In this document: in pieces, positions 15,169 through 21,503 of the stretch
Layout of the letters: each line of letters opens with the position of its first letter
Numbering within the stretch: position 1 is the stretch's first letter
Origin: a virus
DNA: 36,471 nucleotides
Strand: one strand, 5' to 3'
IMG/VR virus record: IMGVR_UViG_3300021963_000344
Coordinates: 1 to 36,471 of that record
The notes under the pieces: model-generated
Seen by the model: only the letters and a program-made list of their open reading frames with translations
The model's database searches: none
What the model was told of the DNA's origin: nothing
Made by a program: the position numbers and the translations under genes

Positions 15169-15855
15169 TTATGCAAGAAAGAACTCATAGAACTCTGGCT
15201 CGTTGTCTTTCATCCATTCCATCGCTTCTGCATTATTCTTTTTATGATCCATCCCAATAGTAGAACTGCCGACATGGTGGACATAGCTTGTAGAAACAAA
15301 ATGCCTTGCACCAGCATAGCGCATCTTTAAACATTGAATGTCATCCGAATACCAGTTGATCGGTGGGTAATCGATCCATCTCATTTTTGAGATAAGTGCA
15401 AATAATGGGCTAATAACATCTGTTTCTACAATCTGTTCTTCTTCTACAGATCGAATCCCATTAAGTTGCGACCAAATCCTAATGTTTTGTTCACCCCTAG
15501 CGTAGTCTGATCTTGCCGACATCCAACCTATGTCTGCGTCTAACAGGTTAATGTAGTCATCTACAAGTCTTGTATAAGAGTCAGGGTTTACCACTATATC
15601 GTCATTTGCCACGATTACATGGTCATGCTTGGTAAAAGCATAGTTCACTACATAGTTGTAACTTTCACCAAAAGACTTGCCATAGTTAGGCAAATTAATA
15701 GTCTTGTGCCTAGGAAGCCTTAGATCGCTCCCAGAGACGATTACTTCCACTTCTAATGGCACATACTGATCTATGCTCGCAAACAGCACAGGCAAGCATT
15801 TAGCGGTCTTTGTAGCTATGACGATTGGCACATTCTTGGCAGACAAATCGCTCAT
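15169..15855 (-). CDS. Glycosyltransferase family 2-like protein
   Basis: The protein has 228 residues. It opens VPIVIATKTAKCLPVLFASI and has the metal-binding acidic pair in VIVANDDIVVNPDSY at about residues 80-94, preceded by SFGESYNYVVNYAF, a typical donor-site helix of GT2 enzymes. A later segment, INWYSDDIQCLKMRYAGARH, fits the acceptor-side aspartates. The gene ends just before an intrinsic terminator. Acceptor and sugar are unknown; modification of phage or host surface glycans is plausible. Confidence 0.8.
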   Translation of the reverse strand: MSDLSAKNVPIVIATKTAKCLPVLFASIDQYVPLEVEVIVSGSDLRLPRHKTINLPNYGKSFGESYNYVVNYAFTKHDHVIVANDDIVVNPDSYTRLVDDYINLLDADIGWMSARSDYARGEQNIRIWSQLNGIRSVEEEQIVETDVISPLFALISKMRWIDYPPINWYSDDIQCLKMRYAGARHFVSTSYVHHVGSSTIGMDHKKNNAEAMEWMKDNEPEFYEFFLA

Positions 15856-15931
15856 TAATCCCCTTATTGTAGATTTCTAAATGTCCATGCTCAGTCGATT
15901 TGCGTATCTTGCACCTTGAGCATATTCTCAA
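15800..15931 (-). CDS. Possible small zinc-ribbon protein, TTG start
   Basis: A 43-codon frame can start at TTG 15931. It encodes MRICSRCKIRKST, then YNKGINERFVCQECANRH, giving two CxxC pairs about 24 residues apart like a small zinc ribbon. It overlaps the Q-like gene by 41 nt and the glycosyltransferase by 56 nt, and it fills the gap between them exactly. The same CxxC-CxxC plan is seen in the small gene at 23228. No good ribosome site is visible, so this could still be a chance frame. Confidence 0.42.
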   Translation of the reverse strand: MRICSRCKIRKSTEHGHLEIYNKGINERFVCQECANRHSYKDR

Positions 15932-16310
15932 GGTCTTTGCACTTGGCTCTCTTGTCGAGGATGTCTTGTAATCTACGCTTTGCATATCCAATTTCTAATT
16001 CTAGCTTATGCGCTGACATTCTTAGGTGATGGGATAGTTGACCAAGACTAGCGTATGGGTGGCTAACATAACGAGCTTTTAATATTCTACGATGCTGTAA
16101 GGGTAGTCCTTTGACCGACTGCTCGATTAAATCGCCATCGAGTTGGTCTGGCTCGTAGTGTGGTTCTTGATCGGTATAAAGATTACCTAGTTCGGGTACA
16201 TAGTTCTTTTCAAAGGATCGGCAAGTGGTGTCAGGTTGTGGACCAATTACCCCATACGATAGATACCAAGCCCAGTTTTGTAACCTAGAATCTAAAGCGT
16301 CTTTAGCCAT
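15891..16310 (-). CDS. Q-like late antitermination / transcription activator candidate
   Basis: The protein has 139 residues. Residues about 60-115 (QSVKGLPLQHRRILKARYVS, then a helix-turn-helix-like SLGQLSHHLRMSAHKLELEI) resemble the sigma-region-4-like fold seen in phage antitermination Q and related late regulators. The N-terminus with LQNWAWYLSYG also fits that group. It is the first gene of the leftward late block and lies upstream of an intrinsic terminator at 15119-15142, as expected for a regulator that lets RNA polymerase read into late genes. The exact Q subtype is not determined. Confidence 0.62.
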   Translation of the reverse strand: MAKDALDSRLQNWAWYLSYGVIGPQPDTTCRSFEKNYVPELGNLYTDQEPHYEPDQLDGDLIEQSVKGLPLQHRRILKARYVSHPYASLGQLSHHLRMSAHKLELEIGYAKRRLQDILDKRAKCKDLENMLKVQDTQID

Positions 16311-16392
16311 ATATTTACACTAAGTTATAATATGTAGAATTGTAACAAAAAAAAGTGTAGTATATCAATGTCTTAACTACTTTAAGGTATAT
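16311..16392. promoter_or_regulatory. Divergent promoter region between Q-like gene and metallophosphoesterase gene
   Basis: This 82-nt A/T-rich gap separates divergent genes. On the minus strand TATTAT/TATAAC-type hexamers lie close to the Q-like start. On the plus strand a TTGTAA hexamer precedes TATATC/TATCAA candidates, and AAGG lies 5-6 nt before the ATG at 16393. TGTAGAA (16333-16339) and TGTAGTA (16356-16362) match the half-site seen in operators at 20981-20995 and 22023-22094. Exact promoter hexamers are uncertain. Confidence 0.5.
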
Positions 16393-17349
16393 ATGCGTAA
16401 AGCTTGCACCGATGATGAATTTATTGCACTTTGGAAAGAACATCAATCAGCCGAAAAAGTTAGCAAAGTTATAGAGCTGAGTGTTCGTAATACTTTAAAA
16501 AGACGCAGAACTATAGAGCAAAAATACGACATTATTTTAGATGCTTTGACTCCTAGTGGGATGCCTAAGATTTACATTCCCGATGAGCAAATGCAAGCCA
16601 ACATCACAATAGACAATGGAGTTATCTTAGTTGGCTCTGATTGCCATTACAACCCTGATTATGTAACGACAGCTCACAGAGGGTTTGTAGAGTTTGTAAA
16701 GTATCTAAAGCCAAAAATTGTCATTTTGAATGGAGACATAGCAGACTTTGCTAGTATCTCAGCCCATCATCGTATTGGTTGGCAAAAAAGTCCTACAGTC
16801 AAAGAAGAACTAGACGAGATTCAGGAACGACTAGGGGATATTGAAAAAGTACGACCACCTGGCTGCAAATTGATGATTACGATTGGAAACCATGATCTAA
16901 GATTTTCAGGCAAATTGTCTAATGTCCTTCCACAATATGAAGGCATTAAGGGTTTTGATATTGCAGATCACACGCCTCATTGGAAGTGGTACTGGGCAAT
17001 TATGGTCAACCAGACTTGCATGATAAAACACCGATGGCATAACGGGGTTCATGCTGTTTATAACAATACGATGAAATCAGGCACAAGTTTTGTTACAGGT
17101 CATTTACATTCTTTAAAAGTAACGCCTTGGACTGACTACACAGGCACAAGGTATGGGGTAGATACTGGCACTATGGCTTGTATTAAGGACAATCAGTTCA
17201 GTTATACGGAACAAAATCCAGTCAACTGGAGAGCTGGTTTTGCAATCTTGACCTTTATCAATGGCAAGATGATGCCACCAGAGCTTGCAGAAGTTATCAA
17301 CGAGGATGAGGGTTTAATTTATTTTCGTGGCAAGTTAATAAAAGTATGA
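16393..17349 (+). CDS. Calcineurin-like metallophosphoesterase
   Basis: The protein has 318 residues. The two-metal phosphoesterase motifs appear in order: GSDCH (81-85), NGDIADF (113-119), GNHD (165-168), KHRWHNG (about 212) and GHLH (236-239). The N-terminal 70 residues are helical (DEFIALWKEHQSAEKVSKV) and could be a nucleic-acid-binding domain. Phage enzymes of this type are presumed to act on nucleic acid or nucleotide phosphoesters; the substrate is not known here. It begins a two-gene rightward unit with the SprT-like gene, overlapping it by 4 nt. Confidence 0.85.
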   Translation: MRKACTDDEFIALWKEHQSAEKVSKVIELSVRNTLKRRRTIEQKYDIILDALTPSGMPKIYIPDEQMQANITIDNGVILVGSDCHYNPDYVTTAHRGFVEFVKYLKPKIVILNGDIADFASISAHHRIGWQKSPTVKEELDEIQERLGDIEKVRPPGCKLMITIGNHDLRFSGKLSNVLPQYEGIKGFDIADHTPHWKWYWAIMVNQTCMIKHRWHNGVHAVYNNTMKSGTSFVTGHLHSLKVTPWTDYTGTRYGVDTGTMACIKDNQFSYTEQNPVNWRAGFAILTFINGKMMPPELAEVINEDEGLIYFRGKLIKV

Positions 17350-17699
17350 AACTGACCTCTACTATTTTAAAGAATATCTACACCATGCTTGTGGTGTGTG
17401 AGCCTTTTGATAAGTGGAATATGCCTTTGCCAGAGCAGATCAAGTTTATTGTTGATTTTGATCCCGATGTAATGGGTACATACTTGTACGATGATGGTGG
17501 CAAGCATGAGCATATTATTACTATCTCTGCTGCTAGATGTGGTTTCTTAGAGACTGTGATTAGGACAATGGCGCATGAGATGATTCATGCTAGTCGATGG
17601 GAAACCTCTACCTGTGCATGGCAAAAACACGATAAGACCTTTAAGCATCGTGCCAAAATGGTAGCTAACGAGTTAGGCTTTGATCCCTTGGAGCTTTGA
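17346..17699 (+). CDS. SprT-like zinc metalloprotease
   Basis: The protein has 117 residues. The HEMIH motif (residues 77-81) with a further HDKTF histidine near 95 is the gluzincin-like zinc site of SprT-domain proteins. Eukaryotic relatives cleave DNA-protein crosslinks; bacterial and phage members are poorly understood. It overlaps the phosphoesterase by 4 nt (ATGA). Its 3' end overlaps the convergent Ref-like gene by 27 nt, so no terminator separates the two opposing transcripts. Confidence 0.78.
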   Translation: MKLTSTILKNIYTMLVVCEPFDKWNMPLPEQIKFIVDFDPDVMGTYLYDDGGKHEHIITISAARCGFLETVIRTMAHEMIHASRWETSTCAWQKHDKTFKHRAKMVANELGFDPLEL

Positions 17700-17954
17700 C
17701 TCAACTATATCTAAAAGTGTATTGAATTCTACTTGGTGGTGTTTTTCAAATCCTTTTGCTCCGAGTCCATGCACACCTGTATTACCTCGATGATGCTCGG
17801 TACATAAAGGGAGTATGGGTGCGAGGGATCTTTTACCACCGAATCGCCTGACATGGTGAAGCTCTGCGGGGGTGTCATTGATGCCCATGTAGTAGCATAA
17901 GACGCAACCAAGTTTTGCAATATTGTCATTTCTTTTTCTTTCACTTTTGTTCAT
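17673..17954 (-). CDS. Ref-like HNH nuclease
   Basis: The protein has 93 residues, using the ATG that overlaps the upstream stop as TAATG with GGGG just before it. Zinc or HNH residues are C17 and C20 (CVLC), H33-H34 (ELHHVRRFGGKR), C51 (LPLCTEHHRG) and H54-H55, followed by GVHGLGAKGFEKHH. This pattern matches the P1 Ref family, RecA-dependent nucleases that cut at displacement loops. In a phage with an annealing protein and exonuclease, Ref would add recombination-linked cleavage. Confidence 0.75.
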   Translation of the reverse strand: MNKSERKRNDNIAKLGCVLCYYMGINDTPAELHHVRRFGGKRSLAPILPLCTEHHRGNTGVHGLGAKGFEKHHQVEFNTLLDIVESKLQGIKA

Positions 17955-18802
17955 TAGTCCCCACAAAAACAAGGTATTGTTTCATCGTTACCAAAAAAGT
18001 CTGATTGCTTGTTAGCGTAGTTCATCATTTCTGAATAAGATGCTCTATCAAGCCTAAATACTGCTCCTGTGCTGTTGTATTCTGGATGTATATCTTTTAT
18101 TGTTTTTTCCATTTTTGCCCACCAAATTGCTCTTGATGGTTCTTCGTGTATAAGACTTTGCACTATTTTTGAACCTTTTAAAAAACAAAGATCGCAGTTG
18201 CCATGCATTGTTACCCCATTTATATTTGGTAAATTTAAATCAAAAGAATTATTTTTCCAAAATTCCCCAACGATTTCTTTTGTAATACCAGCACTCCACA
18301 ATGGAATCCTAGATTTATCCGCTATTTTTGCTGCCCTTCTTGGCTCATCAGCCCTTATTCCAACCCAGCTTATATCTTCTCCATGCGATCTTTTTTCTAC
18401 AAAATCAATAGAAAACAAATAATTGGCAATAGTTCGTATTTTTAATTCTATTGTGCAAAACCTTGTAACTGGATTTGGCAAGTATTGTTTTTTTAAAATT
18501 ACAGCTTCAAAAGGCTCACCATTTCTACTTGCTGTTTCATAAGTAACCTTTTTCCATCTATCTTTTGATTCTTCTGCGTCTTGGTATTCTAGCCAAGCAA
18601 TAGGAACTTTCCAATTTTTTTCACAATCATTTACAAATTTAAGTGTAGACTCGTGTTCCTTTCCTGTGTTGGCAAAACAAACAACTGCATCGTCTGGAAG
18701 TCCATTGTTGCTTTGCAATACTCTCCAGAGCATATAAGCAGAAGTTCTGCCACCGCTAAAACTAATAACAGTTGGCTCAAGTATTTTAAATGGATCGCTC
18801 AT
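17954..18802 (-). CDS. PP-loop ATPase, PAPS-reductase-like
   Basis: The protein has 282 residues from the ATG overlapping the upstream stop as ATGA; an upstream in-frame start would add 16 unlikely residues. SFSGGRTSAYML (residues 14-25) is the PP-loop that binds ATP in PAPS reductases, DndC and tRNA-modifying enzymes. Cysteines occur in TRFCTIEL, GNCDLCFLKG and a C-terminal PCFCGD, enough for a metal or iron-sulfur site. It could activate a nucleic acid or small molecule for sulfur or amide chemistry; the substrate cannot be read from sequence. The gene is markedly A/T-rich compared with neighbours, suggesting recent acquisition. Confidence 0.75.
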   Translation of the reverse strand: MSDPFKILEPTVISFSGGRTSAYMLWRVLQSNNGLPDDAVVCFANTGKEHESTLKFVNDCEKNWKVPIAWLEYQDAEESKDRWKKVTYETASRNGEPFEAVILKKQYLPNPVTRFCTIELKIRTIANYLFSIDFVEKRSHGEDISWVGIRADEPRRAAKIADKSRIPLWSAGITKEIVGEFWKNNSFDLNLPNINGVTMHGNCDLCFLKGSKIVQSLIHEEPSRAIWWAKMEKTIKDIHPEYNSTGAVFRLDRASYSEMMNYANKQSDFFGNDETIPCFCGD

Positions 18803-19122
18803 TGCGTGGCTCTTTCCATAATCCTTGCAGAAGCCTCTAAACTGCGCCATACCTCGACTTTAGCTTGCGCTGCGGTCAGCATCCACTTTAGCTTTTCTTC
18901 GACCTCTATGGCTTCTTTAAGCCCTTCCAATAGCTCTATGTATTCTTTGTGTGCCAGAGCATCTACCTCGGCAGCAGCAACACTCTTTCCAGCAGTTTCA
19001 GCCATTAACATAGCCTTTTTGCTTTTTAGGAACTGCTCAATATAAACTCGGTTTGCCTTGGCTTCTGCGTACTTTCCTGAGTTTGTAATGATGTATTCGA
19101 TTGCTTTGTGCGGAGATTCCAT
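18799..19122 (-). CDS. Helical protein of unknown function
   Basis: This 107-residue protein is predicted almost wholly helical: SGKYAEAKANRVYIEQFLKS, then KKAMLMAETAGKS, then EYIELLEGLKEAIEVEEKLKW and ...WRSLEASARIMERATQ. The 'YAEAKANRVYLExxxKSxKAxLM' opening is common in phage early regions and often lies near recombination or replication genes. No catalytic motif is visible. It overlaps the downstream PP-loop gene as ATGA and the upstream gene by 97 nt. Confidence 0.65.
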   Translation of the reverse strand: MESPHKAIEYIITNSGKYAEAKANRVYIEQFLKSKKAMLMAETAGKSVAAAEVDALAHKEYIELLEGLKEAIEVEEKLKWMLTAAQAKVEVWRSLEASARIMERATQ

Positions 19123-19304
19123 AATCGTAGTATTTCTTCCTCTAGTTTCTGTCTGCCTTTTAAGCCTCTGTGTTTCTCTACCTCTACTAAGAACTTTCTA
19201 CGATCTGCAAGTTTCCAACTTAATACTTCTCTTGCTTCGCACTCTGCTCTCCATGCTTCGCTATATGTATCTATTGCAAGTTGATTCCCATTTTCTGTAG
19301 GCAT
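19026..19304 (-). CDS. Small conserved phage protein (DUF7696-like)
   Basis: The protein has 92 residues from ATG 19304. The pattern YSEAWRAECEAREVLSWKLADRRKF followed by VEKHRGLKGRQKLEEEILRLW is a recurring early-phage protein motif of unknown function, possibly DUF7696. The conserved part ends near residue 66. The following 26 residues overlap the next gene in another frame, so they may be non-conserved run-on. Its start overlaps the replication-domain gene by 34 nt. Confidence 0.6.
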   Translation of the reverse strand: MPTENGNQLAIDTYSEAWRAECEAREVLSWKLADRRKFLVEVEKHRGLKGRQKLEEEILRLWNLRTKQSNTSLQTQESTQKPRQTEFILSSS

Positions 19305-19645
19305 TTTTGTTTTAGTGTGTAGTAAGTATCGTATCCATTGCCTAGAACATTTAGCTCTTTTGCTTTTCTCTCTATGCCTTCGTTTGTAACCATCCAAGAC
19401 ATATCTTGCTTTTCTTTCTTTGGTGTTAAGTCTATTTCATCCAACCATCGCCAGCCGTTAAGCCAAGTAGCTGGGTGGCAAATATAGTCTTTCTCTGTCT
19501 GCTTTAGTTCCCAATGCTTAACATGGTTAGGCAAGGCATCTATCGCCAGTTGTTGATCTAGCGGTGTTAGCTTTAGCCATGCTTTTAGTGCAGCACCTTT
19601 GGCAATCTTTCTAGGGTACATAGACCAAAATGTTTCAAAACTCAT
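19271..19645 (-). CDS. Replication protein O-like C-terminal domain, stand-alone
   Basis: The protein has 124 residues. It begins SFETFWSMYPRKIAKGAALK and has AWLKLTPLDQQLAIDALPNH and YICHPATWLNGWRWLDEI. This is the C-terminal module of many phage O/DnaA-like replication proteins ('FWxxYPRKxGKxAAxKAW...PHPATWLNxxRWxDE'). Here it occurs without the N-terminal DNA-binding domain. It may help recruit the host helicase. It is the only replication-initiation candidate I can find. Confidence 0.65.
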   Translation of the reverse strand: MSFETFWSMYPRKIAKGAALKAWLKLTPLDQQLAIDALPNHVKHWELKQTEKDYICHPATWLNGWRWLDEIDLTPKKEKQDMSWMVTNEGIERKAKELNVLGNGYDTYYTLKQKCLQKMGINLQ

Positions 19646-19710
19646 TTTGCTTTTCTTGCCTTAATGTGCTTTTGTAGAATATGCCAAAACTCGGATTGGA
19701 TAATTTTCAT
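19642..19710 (-). CDS. 22-residue mini-ORF locked between two ATGA overlaps
   Basis: A 23-codon frame starts at ATG 19710, overlapping the stop of the upstream 65-residue gene as ATGA. It ends in TGA overlapping the ATG of the replication-domain gene. It encodes MKIIQSEFWHILQKHIKARK plus two residues, a basic amphipathic helix. The exact overlaps at both ends suggest it is translated, either as a peptide or to carry ribosomes across the junction. Confidence 0.5.
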   Translation of the reverse strand: MKIIQSEFWHILQKHIKARKAK

Positions 19711-19904
19711 TTTTTCTTTCCCTTTGTCTTTGCAACTTTTAGCATTTGTGGTGTTACCAAAGACTTACTATGCGTTATTGCTTCTTTCAGCACCGCTACA
19801 AAGCCTTCACCGATCAACCAATCTTTTGCTTCTTCATCCATCTCCATGGTAACAATGGCTGATCCGTCTGGCAATTCTTTTATCAACTTACATTTAATAT
19901 CCAT
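19707..19904 (-). CDS. Small early protein of unknown function
   Basis: The protein has 65 residues from ATG 19904, chosen because GGAGAG lies 4-5 nt upstream; a longer in-frame start is possible but has no ribosome site. The sequence (MDIKCKLIKELPDGSAIVTM, DEEAKDWLIGEGFVAVLKEA) suggests a small alpha/beta fold with a lysine-rich tail. No function is recognised. It overlaps the upstream membrane-protein gene by 11 nt. Confidence 0.62.
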   Translation of the reverse strand: MDIKCKLIKELPDGSAIVTMEMDEEAKDWLIGEGFVAVLKEAITHSKSLVTPQMLKVAKTKGKKK

Positions 19905-20121
19905 ATACTCTCCAAATAAAGACAACGATTCCTGATAAGTAGAATAATACTGAAACTACCTCTACAAGTAATAGGGGTATATCCCTAGTGTATATAGCTG
20001 CTACAGTCCACAATGCGCTTCCAATAAGACCAAGAATAATGTTGGCTGGAAAGAAATTAAAGCTGGTCAGCAAGATACCAGCTAAACACAGTATTGTGCC
20101 TAACCACTTAACTAGGATCAT
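19894..20121 (-). CDS. Small membrane protein, about three TM segments
   Basis: The protein has 75 residues from ATG 20121, which overlaps the glycosyltransferase end by 14 nt. Hydrophobic stretches at LVKWLGTILCLAGILLTSF, FPANIILGLIGSALWTVAAIY and PLLLVEVVSVLFYLSGIVVFI give three membrane spans. Small membrane proteins of this shape (DUF6552-like) are common in marine and freshwater phages. Here it adjoins a glycosyltransferase, which could mean a lipid-linked sugar or surface-modification role. That link is inferred only from gene order. Confidence 0.65.
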   Translation of the reverse strand: MILVKWLGTILCLAGILLTSFNFFPANIILGLIGSALWTVAAIYTRDIPLLLVEVVSVLFYLSGIVVFIWRVYGY

Positions 20122-20731
20122 GCCATTTCTTTCTGTAAACATTTGCTGCATCTGCATATCCGTTGATTTGAATAAGGTTGCTTGGTGCGCTAGTAAAGTG
20201 TGTGACGATTCTGTAGCCCTCTCTTACGCAGAAGTTTCTTAGTCCTTTTAATGTCATTTGCTTGCAGATGTCTTGGTCGTATAAATGAAAGCCTGGTATA
20301 GATTCATCGAACTCTACATCTTGGCAGGTAGCCAACACAATGCCATCTAAATGCTCGCAGAAGTCTTTACCTTCGCTAAAGTAGATTATCCCTTTACGAG
20401 TATCTACTGCGCTTCCAATCCCCTCTCCATCCCACCAAGAGACTATATCTGTCTTGCTACCTATTACTCCCACCATGCCAATATCCTCTGTGCAATACGC
20501 TATTAGATTCATGCGTAGCAAGATGGGATTAGTAACAATAATGTCGTGGTGAATAAAACACTTAATTTTGTTTTTAGCTCTTTCTATTGCTGTGTTGTAG
20601 CCTTCTGCAATAGACTTAGAATTCTCTACAACAATTAACTCATCGTCATCTTTTAATGTCAGCGACATTAGTAGACATTCTTCTAATATCTTTTTGTTGT
20701 GCGTACAGGTAATGTAGCTAATTGATTCCAT
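20108..20731 (-). CDS. Glycosyltransferase (Glyco_tranf_2_5-like)
   Basis: The protein has 207 residues. ISYITCTHNKKILEECLLMS at the N-terminus, SIAEGYNTAIERAKNKIKCF and the HHDIIV motif (61-66, replacing DxD) match the PF13712-type glycosyltransferases. FHLYDQDICKQMTLKG is the typical later Y-D-D segment. It is an early gene, unlike the other two glycosyltransferases, so it may act on host components during takeover. It overlaps the upstream gene by 14 nt. Confidence 0.78.
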   Translation of the reverse strand: MESISYITCTHNKKILEECLLMSLTLKDDDELIVVENSKSIAEGYNTAIERAKNKIKCFIHHDIIVTNPILLRMNLIAYCTEDIGMVGVIGSKTDIVSWWDGEGIGSAVDTRKGIIYFSEGKDFCEHLDGIVLATCQDVEFDESIPGFHLYDQDICKQMTLKGLRNFCVREGYRIVTHFTSAPSNLIQINGYADAANVYRKKWHDPS

Positions 20732-20954
20732 GAGCTTTTTCGATTAGTCTTGCATACTTTAGCCAGAATGACTCAAAAGTAAACTCACCATCTAGTTTAC
20801 TAAGTTCACCGATTAAATCTAATATCTTTTCTTCTGTAAGGGGTTTGGGTTTGACATGGTTAATAATGTCTTTTACAGACTCGTATTGAGCCATCATTAG
20901 CTTTGTAAAAATCTCTTGGCTAACACCTTGTAGGTTGCTGGGGTAATCTAGCAT
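20718..20954 (-). CDS. First gene of the leftward early operon, unknown function
   Basis: The protein has 78 residues from ATG 20954, preceded by AAGGAG with 6-nt spacing. It is helical and contains FTKLMMAQYESVKDIINHVK, KPLTEEKILDLIGELSK and FTFESFWLKYARLIEKAHG. The last segment resembles short C-terminal motifs of phage early proteins of unknown function. It is transcribed from a promoter candidate with a TGTAGA dyad in its spacer (20974-21002). Confidence 0.65.
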   Translation of the reverse strand: MLDYPSNLQGVSQEIFTKLMMAQYESVKDIINHVKPKPLTEEKILDLIGELSKLDGEFTFESFWLKYARLIEKAHGIN

Positions 20955-20973
20955 AATGATCTCCTTTTGTAGA

Positions 20974-21002
20974 ATCATAATGTAGATTATCTACAAATGC
21001 AA
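20974..21002 (-). promoter_or_regulatory. Leftward early promoter with operator dyad in the spacer
   Basis: On the minus strand TTGCAT (21002-20997) and TATGAT (20979-20974) are separated by exactly 17 nt. The spacer contains the dyad TGTAGAT-N-ATCTACA (20981-20995), with 7-bp perfect arms. Another TTGTAGA half-site follows at 20967-20973. It lies 20 nt before the first gene of the leftward operon. The likely regulator is the HTH protein at 21810-21998. Confidence 0.65.
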
Positions 21003-21124
21003 TGACTTAGTTTTATTAATATTTCATGCAATTTTATGGGTTTTTGTAAACAATAAGAAACATAAATGTAGCGTTAGCTATCCTAAAGTAATGTTTATGT
21101 AACATTTTGACAATAGCTTACTTT

Positions 21125-21233
21125 GGGTGATATGCCTTATCACCTGATCCATCTCTACCAGATATAGAGACTAATCCTTCCTAAGATAATGTTCGCTCAT
21201 TTGTAGATGTGTATATCACCCTTGATCTACAAA
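21125..21233. repeat. Two interleaved 9-bp inverted repeats
   Basis: GGGTGATAT at 21125-21133 is the exact reverse complement of ATATCACCC at 21213-21221. The latter lies inside the loop of a second perfect pair, TTTGTAGAT (21200-21208) and ATCTACAAA (21225-21233), which uses the operator half-site. A local alternative, GGTGAT/ATCACC, surrounds 21126-21144. The interleaving could serve looping by a DNA-binding protein or RNA structure. Confidence 0.55.
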
Positions 21234-21346
21234 CTTGTGCAGTACCCATTTAAGTCTGCGAGGCTTGCCATCCTGGTAGTGAGCCTATCTTTTCTCCCAC
21301 GCTGCCGATTTAAGCACTTTATACGCTTGGGGTGCGAGCAGAAATA

Positions 21347-21469
21347 GAAAAACCCCATAGGGTAGCTCTAAGTTGAACCCACTTAACAAAAGAATCCACG
21401 ACTTTTGCTAAATGCTCAAAGCTACCCTATAGGGTCTTGTGGATTAATACAAACAGGGTTCAATCTGCT
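21347..21469 (-). ncRNA. Candidate structured small RNA, about 120 nt
   Basis: Reading the minus strand, an outer 16-bp stem pairs 21435-21420 with 21367-21352. It encloses a 10-bp stem pairing 21411-21402 with 21392-21383. Each stem has a single non-Watson-Crick pair, and both are G-U on the minus strand (A-C on the plus strand), which favours minus-strand RNA. The outer stem is followed by five T residues (21352-21348). Two upstream segments can pair alternatively: TTGAACCC (21463-21456 read on minus) with GGGTTCAA (21380-21373), and AATCCAC (21445-21439) with GTGGATT (21399-21393). A perfect TATAAT box sits just upstream. No Rfam family was recognised. Confidence 0.6.
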
Positions 21470-21475
21470 GCTGTA

Positions 21476-21503
21476 ATTATAAACCATTCACCGCATTTGC
21501 GGT
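21476..21503 (-). promoter_or_regulatory. Promoter candidate for the small RNA, with overlapping dyad
   Basis: A perfect TATAAT lies at 21481-21476 on the minus strand, about 7 nt before the proposed RNA start near 21469. The -35 region has only a weak TTACCG-type match and is occupied by the perfect dyad ACCGCA-N2-TGCGGT (21490-21503), which could be an activator or repressor site. Confidence 0.45.

Noticed and set aside
18803-18850. Longer start for the PP-loop gene (16 extra residues)
   Set aside because: The downstream ATG overlaps the previous stop as ATGA, as in most junctions of this operon. The extra residues only read through the neighbouring gene.
21440-21480. GGGTTCAATC resembling a tRNA T-loop
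   Set aside because: The flanking bases cannot form a 5-bp T-stem and no acceptor or anticodon arm fits. The segment is explained better by its exact complement inside the candidate small RNA.
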